Assembly (NCBI RefSeq): GCF_940670765.1
Contig: NZ_CALNVW010000016.1
Location: forward strand, 62,001 to 126,000
Length of the DNA stretch: 64,000 nucleotides
DNA from: Streptomyces sp. A 4/2
GTDB lineage: Bacteria; Actinomycetota; Actinomycetes; Streptomycetales; Streptomycetaceae
Direction of reading: 5' to 3'
The translations under genes were made by a program, and so were the position numbers. How positions within the stretch are numbered: the first letter of the stretch is position 1; each line of letters starts with the position of its first letter. Positions 55,794 through 64,000 of this stretch are shown here, in pieces. Below the pieces are notes generated by a model. The model saw only the letters and a list, made by a program, of their open reading frames with translations, was not told where the DNA came from and ran no database searches.

Positions 55794-56579
55794 TCAGGCG
55801 TGCTGGCTGCTGACCGACACCGTCTCGCCGGTCATGTACGACGAGTAGCCGCTGGCCAGGAAGACGATGACGTTGGCGATCTCCCACGGCTCGGCGTACC
55901 GGCCGAAGGCCTCGGCCTCGGTCAGCCGCTCCAGCAGTTCGGGCGTGGTGACCTTCACCAGGTGCGGATGCATGGCGAGGCTCGGCGAGACGGCGTTGAC
56001 GCGTACGCCGTACTCCGCGGCCTCGACGGCGGCGCACCGCGTCAGCGCCATCACGCCGGCCTTGGCCGCCGCGTAGTGGGCCTGTCCGCGCTGGGCGCGC
56101 CAGCCCACCACCGAGGCGTTGTTGACGATGACGCCGCCCGCGCCGGACTGCTTCATCCGGCGCAGCGCGGCGCGGGTGCAGCGGAAGGTGCCGTTCAGGG
56201 TGACGTCGATGACCTTGTCCCACTGGGCGTCGGTCATCTCGACCAGGTCCGCGGTGCCGCCGAGACCCGCGTTGTTGACGACGAGGTCGAGCCGCCCGTG
56301 TCGTTCCTCCGCGAGGTCGAGGAGGGCGGCGACCTGTTCCTCGTCGGTGACGTCGCAGGGCACCCCGGCGACCCGGTCCGCACCGAACTCCTCGGCCAGC
56401 GCCTGCACCGTCTCCGCCAGCCGGCGTGCGTGGCTGTCGCCGAGGACGACGCGGGCCTCCTCCTCCAGGAATCTGCGCGCGGTCGCGCCGCCGATCCCGG
56501 CGCCCGCGGCGGCGGTGATCACGGCGGTACGGCCGGCGAGCAGCTGGTGCCCGGGGAGGTACTTCGGGGGCTGGTTCAC
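55794..56579 (-). CDS. ipdF: IpdF-like SDR (5-hydroxy-HIC-CoA dehydrogenase)
   Basis: 261 residues. It matches IpdF (Rv3559c) over long stretches: GHQLLAGRTAVITAAAGAGIG, NNAGLGGTADLVEMTDAQWD, GVIVNNASVVGWRAQRGQAH, YAAAKAGVMALTRCAAVEAA and the VSSQHA end. It oxidises the ring-C hydroxyl intermediate for IpdC. GTG 56579 gives the mycobacterial length; longer readings run into the KstR2-type box. It probably shares a transcript with kstR2. Confidence 0.93.
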   Translation of the reverse strand: MNQPPKYLPGHQLLAGRTAVITAAAGAGIGGATARRFLEEEARVVLGDSHARRLAETVQALAEEFGADRVAGVPCDVTDEEQVAALLDLAEERHGRLDLVVNNAGLGGTADLVEMTDAQWDKVIDVTLNGTFRCTRAALRRMKQSGAGGVIVNNASVVGWRAQRGQAHYAAAKAGVMALTRCAAVEAAEYGVRVNAVSPSLAMHPHLVKVTTPELLERLTEAEAFGRYAEPWEIANVIVFLASGYSSYMTGETVSVSSQHA

Positions 56580-56674
56580 GGCTGCCCACCTGGGACAGGT
56601 CCTGCTGATGCGGTCCGCGGCCGGGCGGGGTTCCCGGTGCCGTATTCCTCGACGCTGCTCATGGCCGTAGGTTA

Positions 56675-56696
56675 ACCTACCAAACACTTGTTAGGG
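56675..56696. promoter_or_regulatory. KstR2-type operator at ipdF/ech
   Basis: Core ACCAAACACTTGTT (56679-56692) within ACCTACCAAACACTTGTTAG. Its right edge touches the AAGGAG ribosome site of the rightward hydratase gene (ATG 56709), and it is 96 bases from the ipdF start. Confidence 0.7.
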
Positions 56697-56708
56697 AAGG
56701 AGTCGCCG

Positions 56709-57560
56709 ATGACCGCCGATCACCAGCCGTCCGTGGTGCGTTACGAGCGGCAGGGCCCGGTCGCCCTCGTCACCATGAACCGCCCGGACTACCGCAACGC
56801 CCAGAACTCCGCGATGACCTACGCCCTCGACCGCGCCTTCTACCGCGCGGCCGACGACAGCGAGGTCAAGGCCGTCGTGCTGGCCGGCGCGGGCGAGCAC
56901 TTCTCCGCGGGCCACGACATCGGCACGCCGGAGCGCGACGCCCACCTGCCCTTCGACCGCACAGCGGGTCTCTGGTGGGACCACTCGGACAAGACCGGGG
57001 CCGAGAGCCGTTTCGCCCGGGAGTCCGAGGTCTACCTGGGCATGTGCCGACGGTGGCGCGAGCTGCCGAAGCCGATGATCGCCTCCGTACAGGGGGCCTG
57101 CGTGGCCGGCGGTCTGATGCTCGCCTGGATCTGCGACCTGATCGTCGCCTCCGAGGACGCCTTCTTCGCGGACCCGGTCGTGCGGATGGGCATCCCGGGT
57201 GTCGAGTACTTCGCCCACCCGTGGGTGATGCCGCCACGCATCGCGAAGGAGTTCCTCTTCACCGGGGAGCGGATGAGCGCCCGCCGTGCCTACGAGCTCG
57301 GCATGGTCAACCGCGTCGTGCCCGGCACCGAACTCACCGCCCGCACCCATGAACTGGCCTCCCGGGTCGCAGAGATGCCGCGGATGGGCCTGGCCCTGGC
57401 CAAGCGCGCGGTCAACCAGGCCGAGGACCTCCAGGGCCTGCACACCGGCCTGGACTCGGTCTTCGGTCTCCACCACCTGGCCCACGCGCACAACGCCGAG
57501 ACCGCGGCCGACTCCCTCGGCGGTATGGACATCGGCGCGATGAAGAAGGCGGGACGCTGA
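56709..57560 (+). CDS. Enoyl-CoA hydratase/isomerase family protein
   Basis: 283 residues, crotonase fold: VALVTMNRPDYRNAQNSAMTY, oxyanion strings GAGEHFSAGHDIG and QGACVAGGLMLAWICDLIVAS, and DPVVRMGIPGVEYFAHPWV. Probably hydrates the double bond made by the FadE30 pair next door during HIP-CoA beta-oxidation, but an isomerase or hydrolase role is possible within this fold. AAGGAG precedes ATG 56709. TGATG overlap with fadE30. Confidence 0.88.
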   Translation: MTADHQPSVVRYERQGPVALVTMNRPDYRNAQNSAMTYALDRAFYRAADDSEVKAVVLAGAGEHFSAGHDIGTPERDAHLPFDRTAGLWWDHSDKTGAESRFARESEVYLGMCRRWRELPKPMIASVQGACVAGGLMLAWICDLIVASEDAFFADPVVRMGIPGVEYFAHPWVMPPRIAKEFLFTGERMSARRAYELGMVNRVVPGTELTARTHELASRVAEMPRMGLALAKRAVNQAEDLQGLHTGLDSVFGLHHLAHAHNAETAADSLGGMDIGAMKKAGR

Positions 57561-58732
57561 TGGACCTCGACTTCACCACCGAGGACGACGCCTTCCGGGC
57601 CGAGGCCCGCGACTGGCTCGCCGCGCACGTCCCGGCCCGCCCGCTGCCCTCCCTGGAAACGGCCGAGGGCTTCGCCGCCCACCGCGCCTGGGAACGCACC
57701 CTGTCGACGGGCCGCTGGTCGGCGGTCTCCTGGCCCGTGGAGCAGGGCGGCCGGGGCGCGTCGATCCTGCACTGGCTGATCTTCGAGGAGGAGTACTACG
57801 CGGCGGGGGCACCGGGCCGCGTCAGCCAGAACGGCATCAACCTCCTCGCCCCCACCCTCTTCGAGCACGGCAGCCCCGAGCAGCGGGCCAGGATCCTGCC
57901 CGCGATGGCGAGCGGTGAGGTGATCTGGGCGCAGGCCTGGTCCGAGCCGGAGTCCGGGTCGGACCTGGCGTCGTTGCGTTCCACCGCCGTGCGGGTGGCA
58001 GGCGGCTGGCTGCTCAACGGCCAGAAGGCCTGGTCGTCGCGGGCCGCCTTCGCCGACCGCGCCTTCGGGCTCTTCCGCAGCGATCCCGGGGCGGACCGGC
58101 CGCACCGGGGCCTCACCTATCTGATGTTCCCGCTCGACGCGAAGGGCGTGACCGTACGACCCGTCGGCCGCCTCGACGGGAAGCCCGCCTTCGCCGAACT
58201 CTTCCTCGACGACGTCTTCGTCCCCGACGAGGACGTCATCGGCGAGCCCGGCCGCGGCTGGCAGGTGGCGATGAGCACCGCGGGGAACGAACGCGGTCTG
58301 ACCCTGCGCAGCCCCGGCCGGTTCACCGCCGCGGCCGAGAAGCTCACCGCCCTCTGGCGGGACGAGGCCGACCCCGCGGACACCGCGCTGCGCGACCGGG
58401 TGGCCGACGCCGTGATCCGCTCCCGCGCCTATCGGCTCTTCACCTACGCCAACGCCTCGCGCATCGCCGCGGGCGGCTCCATCGGCGCCGAGTCCAGCCT
58501 GAACAAGGTCTTCTGGTCGGAGCTGGACATCAGCCTGCACGAGACGGCGCTCGATCTGCTGGGCCCGCGCGGCGAGCTGTCCGACGAGGCCGGGGAGGCC
58601 CCCGCCGACGGCAGTTGGGCCGACGGATACACCTTCTCGCTGGCCGGGCCCATCTACGCGGGCACCAATGAGATCCAGCGCGACATCATCGCCGAGCGGC
58701 TGCTGGGCCTGCCGAAAGGACGCCGGTCATGA
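57560..58732 (+). CDS. fadE30: FadE30-like acyl-CoA dehydrogenase
   Basis: 390 residues: WSAVSWPVEQGGRGASILHWLI, WSEPESGSDLASLRSTAVR, LFLDDVFVPDEDVIGEPGRGW, and YAGTNEIQRDIIAERLLGLPKG with the usual C-terminal FAD contact. FadE30 performs the first dehydrogenation of HIP-CoA. Translationally coupled with the hydratase before it and the second dehydrogenase after it. Confidence 0.91.
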   Translation: MDLDFTTEDDAFRAEARDWLAAHVPARPLPSLETAEGFAAHRAWERTLSTGRWSAVSWPVEQGGRGASILHWLIFEEEYYAAGAPGRVSQNGINLLAPTLFEHGSPEQRARILPAMASGEVIWAQAWSEPESGSDLASLRSTAVRVAGGWLLNGQKAWSSRAAFADRAFGLFRSDPGADRPHRGLTYLMFPLDAKGVTVRPVGRLDGKPAFAELFLDDVFVPDEDVIGEPGRGWQVAMSTAGNERGLTLRSPGRFTAAAEKLTALWRDEADPADTALRDRVADAVIRSRAYRLFTYANASRIAAGGSIGAESSLNKVFWSELDISLHETALDLLGPRGELSDEAGEAPADGSWADGYTFSLAGPIYAGTNEIQRDIIAERLLGLPKGRRS

Positions 58733-59802
58733 AGTTCCTGCTGGACGACGAGCAGGCCGAGTTCGGGCGGACCCTGGACCGCATGCTGACGGCCGCCGAC
58801 ACCCCCGCGGCCGTACGCGCCTGGGGCGACGGCGACACCGGCCGGGGGCGCGCCCTGTGGGCCCGGATCGCCGAGGCGGGAGTGTTCGCCCTGGCCGTAC
58901 CCGAAGCGCAGGACGGCATGGGGCTGCTGCCCGTCGAACTCGCCGTGTCCTTCGTCGAACTGGGGCGGCACGCGGTGCCGGGGCCGCTCGTGGAGAGCGT
59001 CGCGGCCGGTGTGCTCCTCGGCGGTCTGGCCGAGCGCGGAGACACCGCCGCGGCAGACGCGTGGTTGCCCCGGATCGCCTCCGGGCAGGCCATGGTGTCC
59101 CTGGCGCTGGCGGAGGGCGGGCCGTACGCCCTGGACGCGGACGCGGCCGACGTCACCTTCGTGGTGACCGGCGCCGACGCGCCCGGAACCGCCGAACTGC
59201 GAACGACCGCCGGACACGGGCCTGTTCAGCCTTCGCTCGACCCGGCGCGGCGCCTCGCCCGCCCGCTGCCCGGCACCGGTGCGACGCTCGCCATCAGCCC
59301 GGCCGTCGAGGCGGCGGCCACGGCCGCCGCCGACTGGGCCGCGTTCGCCACCGCCGCCCAGACGCTGGGGGTCGGCCTCGCCCTGGTCGAGAGGACCGTC
59401 GCCTACGCCAAGCAGCGCACCCAGTTCTCCACCACCATCGGCGCCTTCCAGGCCGTCAAGCACCGGCTCGCGGACGCCCTCATCGGCCTGGAGTTCGCCC
59501 GTCCGCTGGTGCACGGCGCCGCGGTGGCCCTGTCCGGGAAGTCGGCCGACGCCGGGGCGGAGATCGCCGCCGCGAAGGTGGCGGCGGGCGAAGCGGCGTA
59601 CGCGGCGGCCCGTACCGCCCTGCAACTGCACGGCGCCATCGGCTACACCGCCGAGTACGACCTGTCGCTGTGGATCCGCAAGGCCCGCGCGCTGCGCTCG
59701 GCCTGGGGCACACCGTCCGCCTGCCGGGCCCGGGTGCTCGCCGGTCCGGTCGCCCCCTCTCCGGGAGTCTCCCCCGCGACCGGCCCCGCGCAGGTGCCGT
59801 AA
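58729..59802 (+). CDS. Acyl-CoA dehydrogenase, probable partner of FadE30
   Basis: 357 residues. A shorter, Ala-rich acyl-CoA dehydrogenase of the heteromeric-partner type: LLDDEQAEFGRTLDRML, KQRTQFSTTIGAFQAVKHRLAD and QLHGAIGYTAEYDLSLWIRKA. Steroid dehydrogenases commonly form alpha2-beta2 complexes from adjacent genes, and the ATGA overlap with fadE30 points to that. Last gene of the steroid cluster; a Pro/Ala-rich tail ends the protein. Confidence 0.89.
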   Translation: MKFLLDDEQAEFGRTLDRMLTAADTPAAVRAWGDGDTGRGRALWARIAEAGVFALAVPEAQDGMGLLPVELAVSFVELGRHAVPGPLVESVAAGVLLGGLAERGDTAAADAWLPRIASGQAMVSLALAEGGPYALDADAADVTFVVTGADAPGTAELRTTAGHGPVQPSLDPARRLARPLPGTGATLAISPAVEAAATAAADWAAFATAAQTLGVGLALVERTVAYAKQRTQFSTTIGAFQAVKHRLADALIGLEFARPLVHGAAVALSGKSADAGAEIAAAKVAAGEAAYAAARTALQLHGAIGYTAEYDLSLWIRKARALRSAWGTPSACRARVLAGPVAPSPGVSPATGPAQVP

Positions 59803-59837
59803 CCCTCCCTCCGGACACCGGACTTGAGGCGACGAAC

Positions 59838-59883
59838 GACGGGGGCCGGATGCCCGCCGACCGGGACGGCACCGGCCCCCGTC
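59838..59883. terminator. Hairpin terminator closing the steroid cluster
   Basis: GACGGGGGCCGG pairs with CCGGCCCCCGTC (12 bp, 22-base loop) 36 bases after the last steroid gene. Confidence 0.7.
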
Positions 59884-60001
59884 GCCAGCGGACCGGGCGG
59901 CTTTCGCGCGCCTTCGTCCCGTTTCGTGCGGGTTCCTGGCATGATCCGACTCTTCGTCGGTGGCCACGGACGGAACCACCCCGGGCAGCAGGGAGCAGCA
60001 G

Positions 60002-61108
60002 GTGAAGGGACTCTCACCCACTTCGGTGAAGGTGCCGTGGGCACTGGCGGCGCTCTCCCTGATCGCTGGAGCACTGCTCGATCTCACCGCGCCCCAGCCC
60101 TACATGGGCCTCCCGTTGCTGGCCGCATCGCCGATGATCGCGGGAGCGATGCTGTCGCTCCGCGCGACCGTCGTCTTCGGGGGTCTGGCCTGCGTGGCCT
60201 CGGTGACGCTGGACTACCACCACGCCCGTCCACTCTCGGCGAACTTCGTCGATCTGGCGGTCGTCGCGCTCATCGGGGTGCTGGCCGTCCTGGTCAACCG
60301 GCTCATGGAACGCCAGGGGCGCGATCTCGCGGTGGCCAGAGACGTCGCCGAGGCCCTGCAACGGGCCGTACTTCCGGATCCTCCGACGCACGCCGGTCAC
60401 CTGGCAGTGGCCGCGGGGTACACGGCCGCCGAGACAGAGGCCCGGATCGGCGGCGATCTCTTCGCTGTACAGGACACCCCGTTCGGCGTGCGCATGATGA
60501 TCGGCGACGTACGGGGCAAGGGACTCCAGGCCATCTCGTCGGTCTCGGTCACCGTCGGGGCGTTCCGCCAGGAGGCCGAGCGTGCCTCCAGCCTCGCGGA
60601 GCTGGCGCACCAGCTGGACGAGGCGCTGTCCAGGGAGGCGGAGCGCAGCAGCCGGGAGATCGCCGGTGAGGATTTCACCACCGTGGTGCTGGCCGAGGTC
60701 TCACCCGACGGCGGCGTGCTGCGGCTGGTGAACCGGGGGCACCCCGCCCCGTACCTGCTCGACGGGGGGCGGCTGCTCCGGCTGGACCCGACCGTCCCGC
60801 AACTACCGCTCGGTATGCGGCTGGCGGGCCCGGCGACTCCGGAGGACGACGCGCAGGTCGATGTCCTGCGGCTGCCGCCGACTGCGATGCTCCTGATGAT
60901 CACCGACGGAGTGACCGAGGCGCGGAACCGCGACGGCGTCTTCTACGACCCGTGCACCTCCCGGCTCGCGGGTCACCGGTTCACGGATCCCGCTTCGCTG
61001 ATCGACGCGCTGACCGCGGATGTCACACGCTGGACGGGCGGCACCCGCCAGGACGACATGGCCATCCTGGCGATCGCCGGACGGAACGCGGAGGACACGG
61101 CCGCCTGA
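60002..61108 (+). CDS. Membrane-anchored SpoIIE/PP2C-type phosphatase
   Basis: 368 residues. Four or so predicted N-terminal membrane helices (~10-100) precede a PP2C-like SpoIIE domain: Asp motifs RIGGDLFAVQ, MIGDVRGKGLQA, LLMITDGVTEARNRDG and TRQDDMAILAIAG. Such Streptomyces proteins dephosphorylate anti-sigma antagonists. GTG 60002 follows GGGAG; a GTG at 59960 is possible. Not connected to steroid genes by sequence; it marks the right border of the cluster. Confidence 0.88.
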   Translation: MKGLSPTSVKVPWALAALSLIAGALLDLTAPQPYMGLPLLAASPMIAGAMLSLRATVVFGGLACVASVTLDYHHARPLSANFVDLAVVALIGVLAVLVNRLMERQGRDLAVARDVAEALQRAVLPDPPTHAGHLAVAAGYTAAETEARIGGDLFAVQDTPFGVRMMIGDVRGKGLQAISSVSVTVGAFRQEAERASSLAELAHQLDEALSREAERSSREIAGEDFTTVVLAEVSPDGGVLRLVNRGHPAPYLLDGGRLLRLDPTVPQLPLGMRLAGPATPEDDAQVDVLRLPPTAMLLMITDGVTEARNRDGVFYDPCTSRLAGHRFTDPASLIDALTADVTRWTGGTRQDDMAILAIAGRNAEDTAA

Positions 61109-61188
61109 CGGAGGCCGGTGGGCCGAAGCCGGAGCGCCGAAGCCGGAGCGCGATGCGGGGGCGCGTGGTGCGCGGCGGGGAAAGGGCG

Positions 61189-61230
61189 GTGTCTCCGTGA
61201 CCGCGTGGGCGACAGCGGTCACGGAGACAC
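61189..61230. terminator. Bidirectional hairpin terminator
   Basis: A perfect 16-bp stem (GTGTCTCCGTGACCGC and its complement) with a 10-base loop, between the convergent phosphatase and cyclophilin genes. Confidence 0.88.
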
Positions 61231-61277
61231 TTCGGGTGCCCATCGGGATCCCGGTCCTCGCCGGACCGGATCCGGGA

Positions 61278-61775
61278 CTACTTCTCGACGGTCCCGGAAG
61301 CCGAGACGGCGATCTTCGAGCTGGTCGCGCCGGAGCGGGAGCCCAGCGCCTCGATCTTCCTGACCAGGTCCTGGCCCTCGACGACCTCGCCGAACACGAC
61401 GTGCTTGCCGTCCAGCCACGACGTCACCACCGTGGTGATGAAGAACTGGGAGCCGTTGGTGTTGGCCCCGGCGTTCGCCATGGACAGCAGGAACGGACGG
61501 TCGTGCTTCAGCGTGAAGTTCTCGTCGGCGAACTTCTCGCCGTAGATGCTCTTGCCGCCCGTGCCGTTGCCCCGGGTGAAGTCGCCACCCTGGAGCATGA
61601 AGTCGGGGATCACGCGGTGGAAGGGCGAGCCCGCGTAGCCGAAGCCGTGCTCGCCGGTGGCCAGCTCGCGGAAGTTCTGGGCGGTCTTGGGGACGATGTC
61701 GTCGAACAGCTCGAAGACGATCCGTCCGGCGGGCTGCTCATCGATGGTGACGTCGAAGAATACGTTGGTAGACAT
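61278..61775 (-). CDS. Cyclophilin-type peptidyl-prolyl cis-trans isomerase
   Basis: 165 residues, complete cyclophilin domain: [39 protein letters not shown] with the catalytic Arg, [18 protein letters not shown], and [15 protein letters not shown]. Cytoplasmic, no signal peptide. A housekeeping folding enzyme. Confidence 0.96.
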   Translation of the reverse strand: MSTNVFFDVTIDEQPAGRIVFELFDDIVPKTAQNFRELATGEHGFGYAGSPFHRVIPDFMLQGGDFTRGNGTGGKSIYGEKFADENFTLKHDRPFLLSMANAGANTNGSQFFITTVVTSWLDGKHVVFGEVVEGQDLVRKIEALGSRSGATSSKIAVSASGTVEK

Positions 61776-61990
61776 AGGGACATCCTGTCACGTTCGCCTC
61801 AGGGACCCCATCCACCACACGTGCCCGGGTCTCCGACGGGTGTGGTATCCGTACCCCCGTTCACGCCCCGCATCAGTTCGGCCGAGGCGTCACACACCGT
61901 CTGGAGCTGCGACGACGAAGGCTGCGCCTCCAACGACCTGGCGAGCGTCGCACCCGTGACGGGCACGGCGGGGGTGTCCTGCTGGCCCTG

Positions 61991-62333
61991 ATGTCCCGCC
62001 GCTATCTGCACCGGGCCTCGGCGGGTGTCCCGGTGGTGCTGGCGGGTCTGGCGTTCGCCACGGGCCGGCGGGACGCCGTCGACTCGGGCGATGTCGTGCC
62101 GGGCGAACCGGCCGGGTGGATCGTGGGCCGTCTGACGACGTCGCAGTGGTCCGCCGTCGGCCACTGCGTCGCCCGGGGCGGGTCTGGTCATCGCACTGTG
62201 GAGCGCCGTCGTGGTCCCGGTGGTCGTCGAGCGGTACGCGCTCGGCCGCCCGGTCGTCGCGCTGTACGAACGGGAACGCCCGGACGATCCGGCGACCACC
62301 CGTGTCTGCGTCCCGCGAAAGCGGCAGCTGTGA
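61991..62333 (+). pseudogene. Possible frameshifted small membrane-protein gene
   Basis: From ATG 61991 one frame reads MSRRYLHRASAGVPVVLAGL and stays high in third-position G/C until about 62170. A different frame then takes over with a hydrophobic, coding-like stretch (GLVIALWSAVVVPVVVERYA, then ALYERERPDD) ending at TGA 62331-62333. That second part has no start codon of its own. Dropping one base near 62170-62180 would join them into one ~113-residue protein. No family recognised. The surrounding gap 61776-62650 otherwise holds no convincing gene. Confidence 0.3.
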
Positions 62334-62650
62334 ACCCGCGTGCGGTCCTCGCGGCCGTCCTCGGGGCCGTCGAACACCGGCGCCGTGCCCGGCGGCCGGG
62401 ACGGGCCGGAACCCGGAGGTCAACGCCGTGCGGCCACGGCCGAGTTGCTGTGGCAGACTTCGCCGACAAGGCGCTGGTCGGTCGGGTTGCGGTGGGATGT
62501 GAGTGAGCTGTTCGAGTCTCCGCGGTGGGGGAACGGCGGCGGCAGTGCCCGCCCGGCCGCGGGACCCGGTACGGCAGTCGCTCGCCCGGCACCCCCTCCC
62601 CCGGCCTGTTCCCGCCTCTCTCATCCACTCCTCGCGCAACGGAGTCCGTC

Positions 62651-63436
62651 ATGACGGCAGCCACACCCACGCCCCGGATCGACACGAGCAAGCCTCATCC
62701 CGCGCGGGTGTACGACTGGCTCCTGGGCGGCAAGGACAACTACCCCGTCGACCAGGAGGTGGGGGAACAACTCCCCACCGAGGCGAAGGATGCCGCCCGG
62801 CAGAACCGTGAGTTCATGCACCGCGCCGCCGCCTGGCTGGCGGGCAGTGGCATCGATCAGTTCCTCGACATAGGCACCGGCATCCCGACCCGGCCGAACC
62901 TGCACCAGATCGTCCAGCGGACCACCCCTTCGGCCCGGATCGTCTACACGGACAACGACCCCATCGTGCTGCGTCACGCCGAGGCCCTGCTGATCAGCCG
63001 GCCGGAGGGCGCCACCGACTACATCCAGGCCGATGTGCGCGAACCGCAGTCGATCATCGACCACGCCAGGGGCTTCCTCGACTTCGACCGGCCGATCGCG
63101 CTCTCCCTCATCGCGCTCATGCACTTCGTCCCGGACGACCAGGATCCGTACGGCATCGTCCGCACCCTGGTCGACACCCTGCCGTCCGGCAGTTACCTGG
63201 TGATGTCCCATGCCGCGTCCGATCTGTACTCGGAACTGGCGGCGATGGTCACCGCGGAGTACGCGAAGGGCGGCATGCGGCTGGGATTCCGCACCCGTGA
63301 CGAGGTCGCCCGGTTCTTCGACGGGCTCGACCTGGTCGGGCCGGGACTGGTGACGGCCCCGGAATGGTTCAAGGACGGCTCCGCCCCGCAGCCGGAAGGC
63401 AGCGGCATCTACTCCGCCGTCGCCCGGATCCGCTAG
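62651..63436 (+). CDS. DUF574-type S-adenosylmethionine-dependent methyltransferase
   Basis: 261 residues. It carries the actinomycete DUF574 signature: RIDTSKPHPARVYDWLLGGKDNY, QFLDIGTGIPTRPNLHQI (SAM-binding loop), IVYTDNDPIVLRHAEALL and ALMHFVPDDQDPYGIVRTLV. Substrate unknown for the family. ATG 62651 has GGAG upstream. Confidence 0.93.
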   Translation: MTAATPTPRIDTSKPHPARVYDWLLGGKDNYPVDQEVGEQLPTEAKDAARQNREFMHRAAAWLAGSGIDQFLDIGTGIPTRPNLHQIVQRTTPSARIVYTDNDPIVLRHAEALLISRPEGATDYIQADVREPQSIIDHARGFLDFDRPIALSLIALMHFVPDDQDPYGIVRTLVDTLPSGSYLVMSHAASDLYSELAAMVTAEYAKGGMRLGFRTRDEVARFFDGLDLVGPGLVTAPEWFKDGSAPQPEGSGIYSAVARIR

Positions 63437-63442
63437 GACCTG

Positions 63443-63487
63443 GCCGGACCGGGCCGCCCCCTCGCGTACGGGGTGGCCCGGTCCGGC
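63443..63487. terminator. Hairpin terminator
   Basis: A 13-bp perfect outer stem (GCCGGACCGGGCC and its complement) continuing into a partial C4/G4 inner stem, 7 bases after the methyltransferase gene. Confidence 0.8.
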
Positions 63488-63572
63488 AGTGGCGGAGCAC
63501 ACTGGTGGAAGAGGACCGGAAGGCTCCGGCCGCGCCCCTCAACGGGAGAGGCCGCTGCCAGGAAGGGGACTC

Positions 63573-63902
63573 ATGTCTCACCGTGCTGCGCTGGGCGGCC
63601 GGAACACCGTTCCGACCCACCACCACCATCCTGTACTCCTCGGCCCGGGACGGGTCCGGACCGGAACCGAGCCGCTGACCGCGTACAGCGCGCTGGGGCT
63701 GCGCCTGGTGCTCTCGGTCACCGCGCTTCCCGTATTCGCCGCAGGGGCCGCCGGGTTCTCCCTGTGGGCCGTCTCCGCACCGGCCGGATCGCCCGGCCCG
63801 GGGTTCCTGGTGACCCTGGCCGTCATCTGCGGTGTCCTGGCGATCGTGGCGGCGATCGACATCGTCGTCATCCGGCGCCGACGCTCCGAGGGTCAGGGCT
63901 GA
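63573..63902 (+). CDS. DUF6343-type small membrane protein
   Basis: 109 residues: a polar N-terminal ~45 residues with an HHHH run, the family-like string RTGTEPLTAYSALGLRLVLS, then two membrane helices and a basic RRRRSEGQG end. Common in Streptomyces with unknown function. ATG 63573 has AAGGGGA upstream. Confidence 0.8.
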   Translation: MSHRAALGGRNTVPTHHHHPVLLGPGRVRTGTEPLTAYSALGLRLVLSVTALPVFAAGAAGFSLWAVSAPAGSPGPGFLVTLAVICGVLAIVAAIDIVVIRRRRSEGQG

Positions 63903-64000
63903 GCGTCGGCGCCGTCGCCGGACTCGTGCCGCACCGCGCGGATGTAACCCTCCCGGAGACGCTGGTACTCCGCGCTCTCGTGGGTGGAGAGCGCCTGCCC
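63893..64000 (-). CDS. C-terminal end of a leftward gene cut by the window edge
   Basis: Open minus-strand reading enters from the right edge and ends at TGA 63895-63893, with a coding-like ending (STHESAEYQRLREGYIRAV, then HESGDGADAQP). It overlaps the DUF6343 gene end by 10 bases, tail to tail. Too little is present to name it. Confidence 0.5.
   Translation of the reverse strand, partial: GQALSTHESAEYQRLREGYIRAVRHESGDGADAQP

Noticed and set aside
53905..56589. An 894-codon minus-strand reading that would fuse fadA6 to upstream sequence
   Set aside because: The upstream two-thirds is an out-of-frame shadow of kstR2 and ipdF; the real fadA6 starts at 55062 with a normal N-terminus.
60261..60280. 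GCTCATCGGGG inside the phosphatase gene resembling half an IclR-type box
   Set aside because: Only half matches, and it lies within coding sequence unrelated to the cluster.
62338..62514. A short plus-strand reading starting at the GTGA after the possible pseudogene
   Set aside because: Arg-rich and compositionally like intergenic G+C-rich DNA; no motif, and not supported by codon bias.

Overview
The window is about 72% G+C with strong third-position G/C bias. It carries several Streptomyces hallmarks: a DUF6343-type small membrane protein, a DUF574 S-adenosyl methyltransferase, a SpoIIE/PP2C phosphatase, and a sugar ABC importer with no ATPase of its own. The most likely host is Streptomyces or a close relative. 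No rRNA, tRNA, CRISPR array, transposase or attachment site was seen. Assignments to Mycobacterium tuberculosis/Rhodococcus families were made by reading the proteins from memory, not by a search.

Layout. 1-7.0 kb: a carbohydrate locus with a glycogen-debranching-like hydrolase, a divergent LacI regulator, a lipoprotein binding protein and two permeases. 7.0-59.8 kb: one large steroid catabolic cluster. 60-64 kb: ordinary chromosomal genes (PP2C phosphatase, cyclophilin, methyltransferase, DUF6343 protein, and one cut gene at the right edge).

Steroid cluster. 7.0-16.6 kb is a leftward operon matching the igr side-chain operon (chsE2, chsH2, chsE1, chsH1, ltp2) plus a FadD17-like steroid-CoA ligase, an old-yellow-enzyme reductase, an SDR and a MaoC hydratase. 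A CoA ligase is divergent from it. 18.5-23.5 kb is a leftward fadA5-fadE34-maoC-thioesterase operon for the first side-chain cycle. 23.6-31.1 kb has a 3alpha-hydroxysteroid dehydrogenase, a secreted esterase, an HsaA-type hydroxylase, kshA, a small CxxC protein, an SDR, an LLM oxidoreductase and a SnoaL-fold protein. 31.2-38.1 kb has an MFS transporter, two sister KstR-like TetR regulators, fadD3 and two SDRs (one Hsd4A-like). 38.2-48 kb has the ring A/B genes hsaC, a second hsaA-like gene, hsaF, hsaG, hsaE, kshB, kstD, hsaD and hsaB. 48.1-59.8 kb has an IclR regulator and the ring C/D (HIP) genes: an SDR, echA20, ipdA, ipdB, ipdC, fadA6, kstR2, ipdF, an enoyl-CoA hydratase, fadE30 and a partner fadE.

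Together these genes could take a C24 steroid acid or 3-ketosteroid to central metabolites: CoA activation, two beta-oxidation/retro-aldol rounds on the side chain, KstD/KshAB ring-B opening, Hsa ring-A cleavage, and FadD3-to-IpdAB ring C/D degradation. Cyp125/142, cholesterol oxidase and Mce4 are absent. The 3alpha-HSD and FadD17/FadE34-like enzymes suggest bile-acid-like substrates rather than cholesterol (inference).

The most unusual signal is regulatory. Three separate operator families divide the cluster: (i) seven copies of a 15-bp palindrome, consensus TCCCGCTCAGTGGGA, in five promoter regions of the side-chain, 3alpha-HSD/esterase, kshA/hsaA and hsa/kstD/kshB genes, most simply explained by the local IclR protein; (ii) three KstR-like boxes, AACTAGAAT-NN-ATTCTAGTT; (iii) three KstR2-like boxes, core ACCAAACGCTTGGT, at the HIP genes.
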